In this document: positions 1-8,200 of the stretch, in pieces | How positions within the stretch are numbered: the stretch's first letter is position 1 | Layout: every line of letters begins with the position of its first letter | Source: Streptomyces sp. JJ36 | GTDB taxonomy: Bacteria; Actinomycetota; Actinomycetes; Streptomycetales; Streptomycetaceae | Assembly (NCBI RefSeq): GCF_021696945.1 | Contig: NZ_JACYHE010000022.1 | Coordinates: 1-64,000 of the forward strand | Direction of reading: 5' to 3' | Length of the DNA stretch: 64,000 nt | Translations under genes and position numbers: made by a program | Notes under the pieces: model-generated | What the model saw: only the letters and a program-made list of their open reading frames with translations | Databases searched by the model: none | Told to the model about the DNA's origin: nothing

Positions 1-1
1 G

Positions 2-55
2 ACGGCTGCAGCTGCCGGAGGTGGCGACACGGCTGCAGCCGCCGGGGGCGGCGAC
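2..55 (+). repeat. 27-bp tandem repeat, coding tail or spacer
   Basis: Two adjacent 27-bp units beginning ACGGCTGCAG differ at only a few positions. Read on the plus strand they encode T-A-A-A-A-G-G-G-D twice, in an open frame that runs from base 2 to a TGA at 134-136. That overlaps the 3' end of the trehalose synthase gene. This may be the Ala/Gly-rich end of a protein starting left of the window. Alternatively, the minus strand could hold the start of the gene that follows otsA (a GTG lies at 28-30). The window edge prevents a decision. Confidence 0.5.
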
Positions 56-104
56 GGGCCCGCGCCCGCCGGTGAGGGTGCCGCCGGGCGGGCCGCGGGG
101 CGGG

Positions 105-1661
105 TCACTCCGGCGGGCAGCGGTCGTCCGGCCTGACCGGCCCGCCGGACCCGCCGGGCGCCTCCGGCCCGCCGGGCGCCCCGGCGGCGCCCTCCGGTGC
201 GACCCGCTCCAGCTCGGTCAGCGCCGCGGCGAGCCACCGGTCCGGTGGCAGCGCGGCGGCACCCCGGCGCAGCCGCCCGAGCCGCAGCGCGCGTTCGGCG
301 TGCGGCAGCCGTAGCGACGCCTCGATCGCCTCCGCCAGCTCCCCGGGGTCCCACGGGTCGACCAGGGTGCACCCCTCCGCGAGGTCGTCCGCGGCGCCCG
401 CGTGCCGGGAGAGGACGAGCGCGGGGCCGCGACGGCCGACGACGGCGCCCTCCTTGGCCACCAGGTTCATCCCGTCCCGCAGCGGGTTCACCACCAGCAC
501 GTCGGCGAGCGCCATCGCGGCCAGCCCGCGCCCGAAGTCGTTCCGGGTCTCCAGCACGACCGGCTGCCAGCCGTCCGTGCCGAAGGTCCGGTTGATCTCC
601 CGGGTCAGCGTCTCCACCCGTGCCGCGTACTCCCGGTACGCCTCCAGCTCGCCGCGGGAGGCGTAGGCGAGGACGTAGTGCACCACCCGGCCGTGCCGCT
701 CGGGGTGGGCCTGGAGGAAGCGGGCGTACGCGTCCAGGCCGCGCACGATGTTCTTGGACGGCTCCATCCGGTCCACCCGCACCACCAGGCGCGCGTCCCC
801 GGCGAGGGCGCGCAGGTCCGCCTCGTACCGCTGTACGTCCGGCTCCGCGGCCCGGGCGCGCAGTGCGGTCTCGTCCACGCCCACCGGGAAGCAGCGGACG
901 GCCACCGCCCGGCCCCCGGCGTCGCGTACGGAGCGCGCCGTGCGGTCCACGGCCAGGCCGAGCTCCGCGCAGCAGGCGAGGAAGGCGTCGGCCCAGCGCG
1001 GCACCAGGAAGCAGACCATGTCCGCGCCGAGCAGCCCGTCCACCAGTTCCCGGCGCAGCTCCGCGGGGAGCGCGGCGAACTGCTCCGGCTCGGCCCACGG
1101 CGTCATGGTGAAGTGCGCGCTGCGCACGTCCGGGCGGAGTGCGCGCAGCCGCCGCGGCGCCAGGGAGAGGTGGTAGTCCTGGAGCAGCACGGTGCCGCCC
1201 GGCTGCGCCTCCGCGGCGCAGGCGCGGGCGAAGGCGTCGTTGACCGTGCGGTAGTGCCCCCACTGGGCGTGCAGATCCGCGTCCGCCGTCCGGGGCGTTC
1301 CGGGTTCGCGCAGATGGTGCTGGAGGAACCACAGCAGTTCGGTGGAGACGGCGCCGTAGTAGCCGGCGTACGCCTCCGGGTCGTGCGCGAGCAGCCGCAC
1401 GCCGATCGGGCCCTCGGGCAGCACCAGGACGTCCGGTGCGGAGCCCTCGGCCTCCCGGGCGGCGGCGCGGTCCTCCTCGGTGAGCGCGCTGGCGACCCAG
1501 ACGCCGCCGTGCGAGGCGAGGGCGGGCCCGAGCACGGCGATCAGGCCGCCGGCGCCGCGGTGCCGGACCACCTCGCCGTCCGGGCCGGTGCGGCGTTCGA
1601 CCGGCCCGCGGTTCGAGGCGATCACCAGCCGCGCCCGCCTCTGTTCTTCCGCTGTGTCCAT
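105..1661 (-). CDS. otsA: Trehalose-6-phosphate synthase (GT20)
   Basis: 518 residues. It transfers glucose from a nucleotide sugar to glucose-6-phosphate, giving trehalose-6-phosphate in the cytoplasm, the first step of the OtsAB route to trehalose. Visible family signatures are LVIASNRGPV near the N-terminus, LLQDYHLSLAP in the acceptor region, RVDRMEPSKN in the donor region and NPLRDGMNLVAKE near the end. I chose the ATG at 1659-1661 because the family begins just before the IASNRGPV strand; an in-frame upstream extension to 1787 carries no conserved sequence. GGGAG/GGAG motifs precede the start. It is divergent from the epimerase at 1838. A phosphatase partner, if adjacent, would lie left of the window. 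Confidence 0.9.
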   Translation of the reverse strand: MDTAEEQRRARLVIASNRGPVERRTGPDGEVVRHRGAGGLIAVLGPALASHGGVWVASALTEEDRAAAREAEGSAPDVLVLPEGPIGVRLLAHDPEAYAGYYGAVSTELLWFLQHHLREPGTPRTADADLHAQWGHYRTVNDAFARACAAEAQPGGTVLLQDYHLSLAPRRLRALRPDVRSAHFTMTPWAEPEQFAALPAELRRELVDGLLGADMVCFLVPRWADAFLACCAELGLAVDRTARSVRDAGGRAVAVRCFPVGVDETALRARAAEPDVQRYEADLRALAGDARLVVRVDRMEPSKNIVRGLDAYARFLQAHPERHGRVVHYVLAYASRGELEAYREYAARVETLTREINRTFGTDGWQPVVLETRNDFGRGLAAMALADVLVVNPLRDGMNLVAKEGAVVGRRGPALVLSRHAGAADDLAEGCTLVDPWDPGELAEAIEASLRLPHAERALRLGRLRRGAAALPPDRWLAAALTELERVAPEGAAGAPGGPEAPGGSGGPVRPDDRCPPE

Positions 1662-1837
1662 CTTCTCCGGTCTCCCGTCCGACGCCGTGGCAAGGGGATG
1701 CCGGGTATTCACGCAGATGCGCCATGCCTGCGGGAAGGGAGAGTTGACAGGGTCTCGGACGGAATCCGGACGCCGGGTCCGGGCCACTCCTACGCTCTCG
1801 ACCGTCGTAGCCGAGTGTCCCGAACGCGAGGTGCCGC

Positions 1838-3151
1838 ATGAGGTCGACGATCGATCCCGCGAGTGTCAGTCCGCGGCGCGTGGCCGCCTTCCAGGACTAT
1901 CTCGCCGTCCAGCACCGCACCATCCGGCTTCCCGAGCAGGCGGTCGCCGCCCGGCTGCGCGGCCGTACGGTCCTCGTCACCGGTGCCGCGGGGTGCATCG
2001 GCCGGGCGCTCCTCGCCGAGCTGGCCCGGTACGGTCCCGCGCGGGTGGTGGGCGCCGGGCTGGAGGAGGCGCCCCGGCTCGTCCCGGGTGTGGAGCACCA
2101 CCGGCAGGACGTCCGGGACCGCGCGGGGCTCACCGCGCTGGTCCGCCGGGTCCGGCCCGACCTGGTCTTCCACCTGGCCGCCCAGCGCGACCCCGGCCTT
2201 GCCGAGCGCGAGGCCGGGCTGACCGTGACCACCAACGTGCTCGGCACCGGCAACGTGATCGACGCCTGCGCGGCCGCCGGGGTGGGGCACCTGGTGTACG
2301 CCTCCACGGGCAAGGCGCTGCGCCCCTACACCTCGGACGTGTACGCGCAGAGCAAGCGCACCGGCGAGTGGCTGGTCGCGGACGCCGCGGCCGGCGGGCG
2401 GCTGCCCGGTGCCGCCGTCCGCTTCACCCATGTCGTGGACAACGCGATCGTCCTCGACCGCTTCCGTGCCTGGTGCCGCGCGGGGCGGCCGCTGCGGCTG
2501 CACGACCGGGACACCGTCTTCTACGTGCAGTCCGCCCGGGAGTCCGCCCGGCTGCTGCTGACCGCCGCCCTCGCGCCGCGCGACGAGCTCTTCCGGCTCT
2601 ACGCGATCCGGGACCTCGGCTGGCCGGTCAGCCTGCTGGACCTGGCCCACGGCGCGATAGCGGAGCAGTCCCGCACCGCGGAGATCCACGTCGTGGGGCA
2701 CGAGCCGGGGTACGAGAAGTGCCCGTACCCCGGGCTGTACGACCCGCGCTGCTCGGGCGGGGTCAGTCCGCTGGTGAACGGGCTGGAGGCACCGGACACC
2801 GCCCCGGGTCCGGGCGGCGACGTGGACTGCGTCACCGGCCGGCCGCCGCTGACCCCCGGGCTGCGCCGCTCCTTCCGGGGCCTGCGCCGGCTGTGCGGCC
2901 GTACCGGTCCGGCGGCCGGGGAGGAGGAGGTGCGGGCGGTCTTCGACGCGCTCGCCTGGGAGTTGCTGGACCATGCGGTGGCCTGTGCGCCATCCGACGC
3001 GGTGCGCCGCATCGCCCGGTGCACGGCCGCGCAGCGGGAGACGATGTCGGACGAACACCGCGGCATCGACGACCTGTTCCGCAAGCACGCCGGTCTGCCG
3101 GTGGGGTCCTCCGCCACCGCCGGGGTGGGTTCCGGTGCGGCGCTCGTCTGA
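1838..3151 (+). CDS. NAD-dependent epimerase/dehydratase family protein
   Basis: 437 residues. An N-terminal Rossmann fold is shown by VLVTGAAGCIGRALL (about residues 44-58). FHLAAQRDP and the catalytic Tyr-Lys pair in VYAQSKRTGEW follow. These features place it with extended SDR nucleotide-sugar enzymes of the polysaccharide-biosynthesis type. After the usual ~300-residue core comes a ~100-residue Cys/Arg-rich tail that I do not recognise. The start is the ATG at 1838 behind GCGAGG. The stop abuts the possible GTG start of the next gene, so the two may be co-transcribed. The substrate is unknown; there is no glycosyltransferase or capsule context here. Confidence 0.75.
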   Translation: MRSTIDPASVSPRRVAAFQDYLAVQHRTIRLPEQAVAARLRGRTVLVTGAAGCIGRALLAELARYGPARVVGAGLEEAPRLVPGVEHHRQDVRDRAGLTALVRRVRPDLVFHLAAQRDPGLAEREAGLTVTTNVLGTGNVIDACAAAGVGHLVYASTGKALRPYTSDVYAQSKRTGEWLVADAAAGGRLPGAAVRFTHVVDNAIVLDRFRAWCRAGRPLRLHDRDTVFYVQSARESARLLLTAALAPRDELFRLYAIRDLGWPVSLLDLAHGAIAEQSRTAEIHVVGHEPGYEKCPYPGLYDPRCSGGVSPLVNGLEAPDTAPGPGGDVDCVTGRPPLTPGLRRSFRGLRRLCGRTGPAAGEEEVRAVFDALAWELLDHAVACAPSDAVRRIARCTAAQRETMSDEHRGIDDLFRKHAGLPVGSSATAGVGSGAALV

Positions 3152-3152
3152 C

Positions 3153-4934
3153 GTGGCGTCCGGGCGGACGCGGGGGAGGACGGCCGGGGACGGCGGGGCG
3201 CCCGTCGCGGAGGTGCGGACACGGCCGGCGCCGCACGGGCCGGCACCGGAGCCGGCGTCGGCGTCGCAGGATCGCGCCGCGCGGGGCTCCGTCCCGAAGG
3301 GGCCGGCGTCCGCGGGAGCGGCCTCGCAGGGACCGGGGCCGGGGACCGCGCGGGACGGGTCCACGCAGCCGGACGGGCCCGCCCCGGAGACCCCCGGCGA
3401 AGGCCCCGGCGGCGCCGCCGGGCCGGGAGCGGCATCGGCCGCCCGTGGCGGTACGGGGCTGCGGCCGCTGCTCGCCGCCCAGGCGGTGGGCGCCCTCGGG
3501 CTGGCCGCGGGCGGTACCGCGGGGCCGCTGATGGCGGAGGGCGTGCTGGGCTCCGAGGCGTTCACCTCGCTTCCGCTCGGGCTGCTGGTCCTGGGCTCGG
3601 CGGGCTCCGCCCCCGCGGCCACCTCCCTGATGCGCCGTCGCGGACGCGCGGTCGGGCTGGCGGTGAGCTACGCCGTGGCGACCCTGGGAGCGCTGCTGGT
3701 GGTCGCGGCGGGCGCCTTCGGCGACACCCTCGCGCTGCTGCTGGGCAGCCTGCTGCTGGGGGCGGGGAACAACGCGGTCATGCTCGGCCGCTATGTCGCC
3801 GCCGACGCCGCGCCGGCCGGGCGCACCGGGCGGGCGGTGAGCGCCGCGATGACGGCGGTCACCGTCGGAGCCGTGGCCGGCCCCGCCCTGCTGGGGCCGG
3901 CGGGCGGGCTGGCGCCCTCGCTGGGGCTGCCCGAGGCGACCGGGCTCTACCTGCTCTCCGCGGCCGCCTTCCCGGCCGCCGCCGCGCTGGCCCTCCGGCT
4001 CCAGCTCCGCATGCACCCGCGGGGCGGGCCCGGGGCCCGCGAGGGCTCCGCGGGGGGCGACCCGGGGGGTACACCGGGCGGGTACGGCCCCGCCGGGCCT
4101 CCCGGCGCCGGGCCCGGGACGGAGGACGAGGACGTCCCTGCCGACGCCCCTCGCGCGGGGCGGCCCGGGGACGACCGTGTCGGGGGCCCCGGGGCAGGGC
4201 GCCCGGGTGGTGCGCCCGCGGGCGGCGTCCGCCATGACGGACGGTCCGGAGACGGGCACCGCCTGCGCGCCGCCGACGGCTCCGGCGCGGGGCACGCGAC
4301 CGCGCGGGTGCCCGGCGATCGCGCCGCGGGGAACCGGGAGGGGAGTGCCCCGGGTTCCCGCACGGCCCCCGGAGGCACGCCGCCCGCGCGGCGGGGTTTC
4401 CTGCTCGCCCTCGGCGTCCTCGGCGTGGCGAATCTGGTGATGGTGACCGCCATGGGCGTGACCCCGGCGCGTCTGCACGCGCACGGCTGGGGCCTGGACG
4501 CGCTCGGGGTGCTGGTGGCGGCGCACGTCGCCGCGATGTTCGCGCCCTCCGCGCTCTCCGGCCGGCTCTGTGACCGGGCCGGGCCCGTCCTGACCGCGGT
4601 GTGCGGTTCCTTCGTCCTGCTGGCCGCGCTGCCGCTGCTCGCCACGGGGCACGGAAGTCCCTGGACCGCCGTGCCGGGCATGCTGCTGCTCGGCCTCGGC
4701 TGGAACGTCCAGCTCGTCAGCGGCTCCGCGCTGGTCGTGCAGCGGGTCGCGGCGGCCCGGCGGCACCGGGCCGAGGGGCTCGGCGAGTCGGCGATGGGCC
4801 TGGGGGCGGTGTGCGGCACCCTCGGCCTGGCCGGGCCGCTGGTGGCGGCCGGCGGGCTGCCGCTGCTCTGTCTCGCGCTGGGCCTGGTCGTCCTGGTGGC
4901 GGCGCTGCCCCTGGTGCGGGAGGCCGGCCGGTGA
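3153..4934 (+). CDS. MFS-type membrane transporter with long disordered segments
   Basis: Up to 593 residues if it starts at the GTG at 3153, one base after the epimerase stop. The first ~110 residues are Pro/Gly/Ala/Ser-rich with no predicted fold, so the real start may be further in (GTG at 3213 is one option). Hydrophobic helices begin with LLAAQAVGALGLAAGG and form a first bundle to about nucleotide 4010. A second bundle runs from FLLALGVLGVANLVM to the end. About 115 Gly/Pro/Ala-rich residues separate the halves, far longer than the usual cytoplasmic loop. The arrangement fits the major facilitator superfamily. The substrate cannot be read. The 3' end overlaps the next gene. Confidence 0.65.
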   Translation: MASGRTRGRTAGDGGAPVAEVRTRPAPHGPAPEPASASQDRAARGSVPKGPASAGAASQGPGPGTARDGSTQPDGPAPETPGEGPGGAAGPGAASAARGGTGLRPLLAAQAVGALGLAAGGTAGPLMAEGVLGSEAFTSLPLGLLVLGSAGSAPAATSLMRRRGRAVGLAVSYAVATLGALLVVAAGAFGDTLALLLGSLLLGAGNNAVMLGRYVAADAAPAGRTGRAVSAAMTAVTVGAVAGPALLGPAGGLAPSLGLPEATGLYLLSAAAFPAAAALALRLQLRMHPRGGPGAREGSAGGDPGGTPGGYGPAGPPGAGPGTEDEDVPADAPRAGRPGDDRVGGPGAGRPGGAPAGGVRHDGRSGDGHRLRAADGSGAGHATARVPGDRAAGNREGSAPGSRTAPGGTPPARRGFLLALGVLGVANLVMVTAMGVTPARLHAHGWGLDALGVLVAAHVAAMFAPSALSGRLCDRAGPVLTAVCGSFVLLAALPLLATGHGSPWTAVPGMLLLGLGWNVQLVSGSALVVQRVAAARRHRAEGLGESAMGLGAVCGTLGLAGPLVAAGGLPLLCLALGLVVLVAALPLVREAGR

Positions 4935-5794
4935 CCGGCTCCGGGGGCACCGCCGGTCCGTACGGCGGTCCCGGCCGGTACGAGGCCCCGGGGGTGGACG
5001 GTGATCCGGCCCCGCGCGGCCCGTACGCCCGGCACCCGGCGGGCGGCCCGCGCCGCCCGGACCTCGCCGGCGCGCCCCCCGAGGCGGTGCTCTTCGACTT
5101 CTCCGGCACGCTCTTCGACGACACCTCGGTGATCCGCCCGGAACGGCTGGCCGCCCGCTGCGCGGCCCGCGGCCGGCCGCTCGCGCCGGACCGCGCGGCC
5201 GAGCTCTGTGCCGCCGTGCTCGCCGTGGTGGACTCCCCGGAGGGACGCCGCCGGCGGGCGGGCGCAGATCTCTCGCCGGAGCGGCACCGCGCGGTCTGGA
5301 CGGAGCTGGCGGCCTCGGCTCCCGGAGCGGACCGGCTGGTGGCGGAGGCCTTTCACGCGTGCGTGACGGCGGCGGACGGCTGGCGCCCCTACCCCGACGC
5401 TCCCGGGGTGCTGACGGCGCTCCGCACCGCCGGGGTCCCGGTGGCGGTGGTCAGCAACACCGGCTGGGACATCCGCGGTTCGTTCGCCGCGGCCGGGCTG
5501 GCGGACCTGGTGGACGCGTGGGTGCTCTCCTGCGAGCTGGGGGTGGAGAAGCCCGCACCGGAGATCTTCCGCACCGCCTGCGCGGCGCTGGGCGTGCCGG
5601 GTGAGCGGGCGCTGATGGTGGGGGACGACCCGGTCAAGGACGGCGGTGCGGTGGCCGCAGGGCTCCCGGTCCACCTGCTCCCGGCGGAGCGCGGCCCGGA
5701 CCGGCCGCGGGGGCTGGCGGCGGTGCTGCGGCTCACCGGTGCCGGGCCGCCGGAGCGCCGGCCGCTCTGGACATCCCCGCGGACCGTCGGGTAG
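4931..5794 (+). CDS. HAD-family hydrolase, atypical motif I
   Basis: 287 residues. The GTG start at 4931 overlaps the transporter stop (GTGA), indicating translational coupling. After a ~50-residue Gly/Pro-rich lead the HAD motifs follow in order: motif I VLFDFSGTLFD (Asp56), motif II VAVVSNTG, motif III Lys in VEKPAPEIF, motif IV MVGDDPVKD. The second Asp of motif I, the usual acid/base of phosphatases, is Ser58. It may act as a hydrolase with different chemistry (dehalogenase-like), or as a phosphatase with another acid. It resembles HAD subfamily IA. The substrate is unknown. Confidence 0.8.
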   Translation: MTGSGGTAGPYGGPGRYEAPGVDGDPAPRGPYARHPAGGPRRPDLAGAPPEAVLFDFSGTLFDDTSVIRPERLAARCAARGRPLAPDRAAELCAAVLAVVDSPEGRRRRAGADLSPERHRAVWTELAASAPGADRLVAEAFHACVTAADGWRPYPDAPGVLTALRTAGVPVAVVSNTGWDIRGSFAAAGLADLVDAWVLSCELGVEKPAPEIFRTACAALGVPGERALMVGDDPVKDGGAVAAGLPVHLLPAERGPDRPRGLAAVLRLTGAGPPERRPLWTSPRTVG

Positions 5795-5811
5795 CTTCAC
5801 GCCCAGGGGTG

Positions 5812-5830
5812 CTGAGCAAGCGCTTAGACA
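5812..5830. promoter_or_regulatory. Palindromic operator candidate with AAGCGCTT core
   Basis: The sequence TGAGCAAGCGCTTAGACA contains a perfect 8-bp palindrome AAGCGCTT with partly symmetrical flanks. It sits about 65 bp before the acyl-CoA dehydrogenase start. AAGCGCTT-centred sites are typical of actinobacterial TetR-family regulators of fatty-acid genes, so lipid-responsive control is a reasonable inference. No TetR gene is in the window. Confidence 0.4.
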
Positions 5831-5893
5831 GTGCTTGGCCGGGCGGCCCTGGCCCGGTCCGACGGTCAGTGCGGTGACGAGGAGGTGCGCGCA

Positions 5894-7051
5894 GTGCGGC
5901 GTACGGTGTTCAACGAGGACCACGAGGCGTTCCGCCGGACGATGCGCGACTTCATCGAGGCCGAGGTGGTGCCCCACTACCCGGAGTGGACGAAGCAGGG
6001 CTTCGTGCCGCGCGACTTCTACAAGAAGCTGGGCGAGCTGGGCGTCTTCGGCATCGAGGTGCCGGAGGAGTACGGCGGCGCCGGGGAGACCAGCTTCAAG
6101 TACAACGCGGTGATCACCGAGGAGTGCGCGCGGGCCGGCGTCAGCTTCGGCGGCTCCAGCGTGCACACCGCGCTCTGCCTGCCGTACCTGCTGGCGTACG
6201 CCACCGAGGAGCAGAAGCAGCGCTGGCTCCCGCCCTTCGTCTCCGGCGACATGATGACCGCCATCGCCATGACCGAGCCCGGCACCGGCTCCGACCTGGC
6301 CGGCATGCAGACCACCGCCAAGCTCTCCGAGGACGGTACGCACTACGTGCTCAACGGTGCCAAGACCTTCATCACCGGCGGCGTGCAGGCCGACCGGGTG
6401 CTGGTCTGCTGCCGCACCTCGCCGCCCACCCCGGAGGACCGGCGCGGCGGCATCTCGATCCTGGTGGTGGACACCTCCTCGGAGGGCTACGCGGTCGGCC
6501 GTACGCTCGACAAGCTCGGGCTGAAGACCTCCGACACCGCCGAACTCTCCTTCACCGACGTCAGGGTGCCCGTGGCGGACCTGCTCGGCGAGGAGGGCAA
6601 GGCCTTCGGCTACCTCACGCACAACCTTCCGCAGGAGCGCCTGGGCATCGCCCTCGGGGCCTACGCCCAGGCCGCCGCGGCCGTGCGCTTCGCCCACGAG
6701 TACGTCAGGGAGCGCACGGTCTTCGGCAAGGAGGTCGCCTCCTTCCAGAACACCAAGTTCGTGCTCGCCGACTGCCAGGCCGACGTGGACGCGATGCAGG
6801 CCGTCGTCGACCGCGCCCTGGAGGCGCTGGACGCCGGGGAGCTGACGCCCGCCGACGCCGCCTCGGCCAAGCTCTTCACCACCGAGCTGGCGGCCAAGGT
6901 GATCGACAAGTGCCTCCAACTGCACGGCGGGTACGGCTACATGATGGAGTACCCGGTCGCCCGGCTCTACGCGGACACCCGCGTCACCCGGATCTACGGC
7001 GGCACCAGCGAGGTCATGCGCTCCATCATCGCCAAGTCCATGGGGCTGTGA
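5894..7051 (+). CDS. Acyl-CoA dehydrogenase
   Basis: 385 residues. FAD-dependent alpha,beta-dehydrogenation of an acyl-CoA in the cytoplasm. The N-terminal helical domain (FRRTMRDFIEAEVVP) leads into the family signature AMTEPGTGSDLAGMQT. The C-terminal half carries ERLGIALGAYAQA, RTVFGKEVASFQNTKF, QLHGGYGYMMEYPVARLYAD and RIYGGTSEVMRSIIAK. The Glu in EYPVARLYAD/IYGGTSEVMR is typical of the family; chain length is not deducible. The GTG at 5894 was chosen because AGGAGG lies 8 bases before it; upstream in-frame starts lack such a site. The thioesterase gene follows 7 bases later, probably in one operon. Confidence 0.9.
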   Translation: MRRTVFNEDHEAFRRTMRDFIEAEVVPHYPEWTKQGFVPRDFYKKLGELGVFGIEVPEEYGGAGETSFKYNAVITEECARAGVSFGGSSVHTALCLPYLLAYATEEQKQRWLPPFVSGDMMTAIAMTEPGTGSDLAGMQTTAKLSEDGTHYVLNGAKTFITGGVQADRVLVCCRTSPPTPEDRRGGISILVVDTSSEGYAVGRTLDKLGLKTSDTAELSFTDVRVPVADLLGEEGKAFGYLTHNLPQERLGIALGAYAQAAAAVRFAHEYVRERTVFGKEVASFQNTKFVLADCQADVDAMQAVVDRALEALDAGELTPADAASAKLFTTELAAKVIDKCLQLHGGYGYMMEYPVARLYADTRVTRIYGGTSEVMRSIIAKSMGL

Positions 7052-7058
7052 CCCTCCG

Positions 7059-7946
7059 GTGAGCGCACTGACCGGCCTGCTCGACCTGCTCGATCTGGAG
7101 CGGGTCGAGCAGGACATCTTCCGCGGCCGCAGCATGCACTCCGTCGTCCCCCGGGTCTTCGGCGGGCAGGTCGCCGCGCAGGCGCTGGTGGCCGCCTGCC
7201 GGACGGTCCCCGAGGGGCGGCTGCCGCACTCGCTGCACGCCTACTTCCTGCGCCCGGGCGACCCGGGCGCCCCGATCGTCTACACCGTGGACCGCATCCG
7301 CGACGGCCGGTCCTTCACCACCCGGCGGGTGGTCGCCGTCCAGCACGGCCAGCCGGTCTTCCACCTCTCCGCCTCCTGCCAGGCGTACGAGGAGGGGCTG
7401 GAGCACCAGGAGCCCATGCCCGAGGCCCCGGACCCGGAGACGCTGCCCACCGCCGACGAGGCGATGCCGCGGTACGCGGAGTTCTTCCGCGACCCCGGCG
7501 CACCGGAGCGGCTGCTGCGGGCCCGGGCGGCGGTGGACATGCGGTACGTGGAGGAGCCGCCGTTCGCCAGCGCCGGACGGCCGCGCGCGCCGCGCTCCCA
7601 GGTCTGGTTCCGCACCGACGGGAAGCTGGACGGGACCCGGGACGACCCCACGCTGCACCTCTGCCTGGCCACCTACGTCTCGGACATGACCCTGCTCGAC
7701 TCGGTGCTGCTCGCCCACGGTCGCGGAGGCTGGGCCGTCGGTGACGTGGTGGGGGCCAGCCTGGACCACGCGATGTGGTTCCACCGGCCCTTCCGGGCCG
7801 ACGAGTGGCTCCTCTACGACCAGGAGTCCCCGACGGCCCAGGGCGGCCGGGGCCTCGGCAAGGGCCGCATCTTCACCCGGGACGGGCGGCTGGTCGTCTC
7901 GGTGATCCAGGAGGGCGTGGTCCGCGTCCCCCGCGAGGAGCAGTAG
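7059..7946 (+). CDS. tesB: Acyl-CoA thioesterase II (TesB family)
   Basis: 295 residues, the usual size for double hot-dog TesB enzymes that hydrolyse acyl-CoA to free acid and CoA. Visible signatures are VFGGQVAAQALVAA, HSLHAYFLRPGDP and GRSFTTRRVVAVQ in the first hot dog. SLDHAMWFHRPFRADEWLLY, GRGLGKGRIFTRDGRLV and SVIQEGVVR are in the second. The GTG start at 7059 lies 7 bases after the dehydrogenase stop, so the pair likely forms an operon for acyl-CoA turnover. Confidence 0.92.
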   Translation: MSALTGLLDLLDLERVEQDIFRGRSMHSVVPRVFGGQVAAQALVAACRTVPEGRLPHSLHAYFLRPGDPGAPIVYTVDRIRDGRSFTTRRVVAVQHGQPVFHLSASCQAYEEGLEHQEPMPEAPDPETLPTADEAMPRYAEFFRDPGAPERLLRARAAVDMRYVEEPPFASAGRPRAPRSQVWFRTDGKLDGTRDDPTLHLCLATYVSDMTLLDSVLLAHGRGGWAVGDVVGASLDHAMWFHRPFRADEWLLYDQESPTAQGGRGLGKGRIFTRDGRLVVSVIQEGVVRVPREEQ

Positions 7947-7977
7947 CCCCCGGCGACCGGTGCGCCGCCGCCGGGGG
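7947..7977 (+). terminator. Hairpin after the thioesterase
   Basis: A perfect 9-bp stem (CCCCCGGCG with CGCCGGGGG) around a 13-base GC-rich loop begins one base after the TAG stop. There is no U-run, which is common for terminators in this GC range. Confidence 0.55.
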
Positions 7978-8035
7978 TGCACCACCTGCCGGACGGCGTT
8001 CCGCGCCGCGGTGCTCCGGGAGCCCGGCGCGGCGC

Positions 8036-8200
8036 GCGTCCTTCGGGGTCGTCTCCGCGGGCTCCCTGTGCGGCGGGCTGCTCGGCGGTGCGGCCACCCG
8101 CTGGTGGGACGACCGCGCCGCACTGCTGGTGGCCGGGGTGCTGCTGGTCCGCCGGGTCAGGCTGGTCGCCGAGGAGCGGCGCGCCGGTGCGGGTCGGTGA
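8036..8200 (+). pseudogene. Remnant of a transporter C-terminus
   Basis: This frame encodes FGVVSAGSLCGGLLGGA followed by ALLVAGVLLVRRVRLVAEE and a stop. That pattern resembles the last two helices of an MFS transporter, without start site or upstream body. Its 3' end overlaps the last 44 bases of the methyltransferase gene on the other strand. I infer a decayed gene whose 5' part was lost. The alternative is chance hydrophobicity in GC-rich DNA. Confidence 0.35.
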
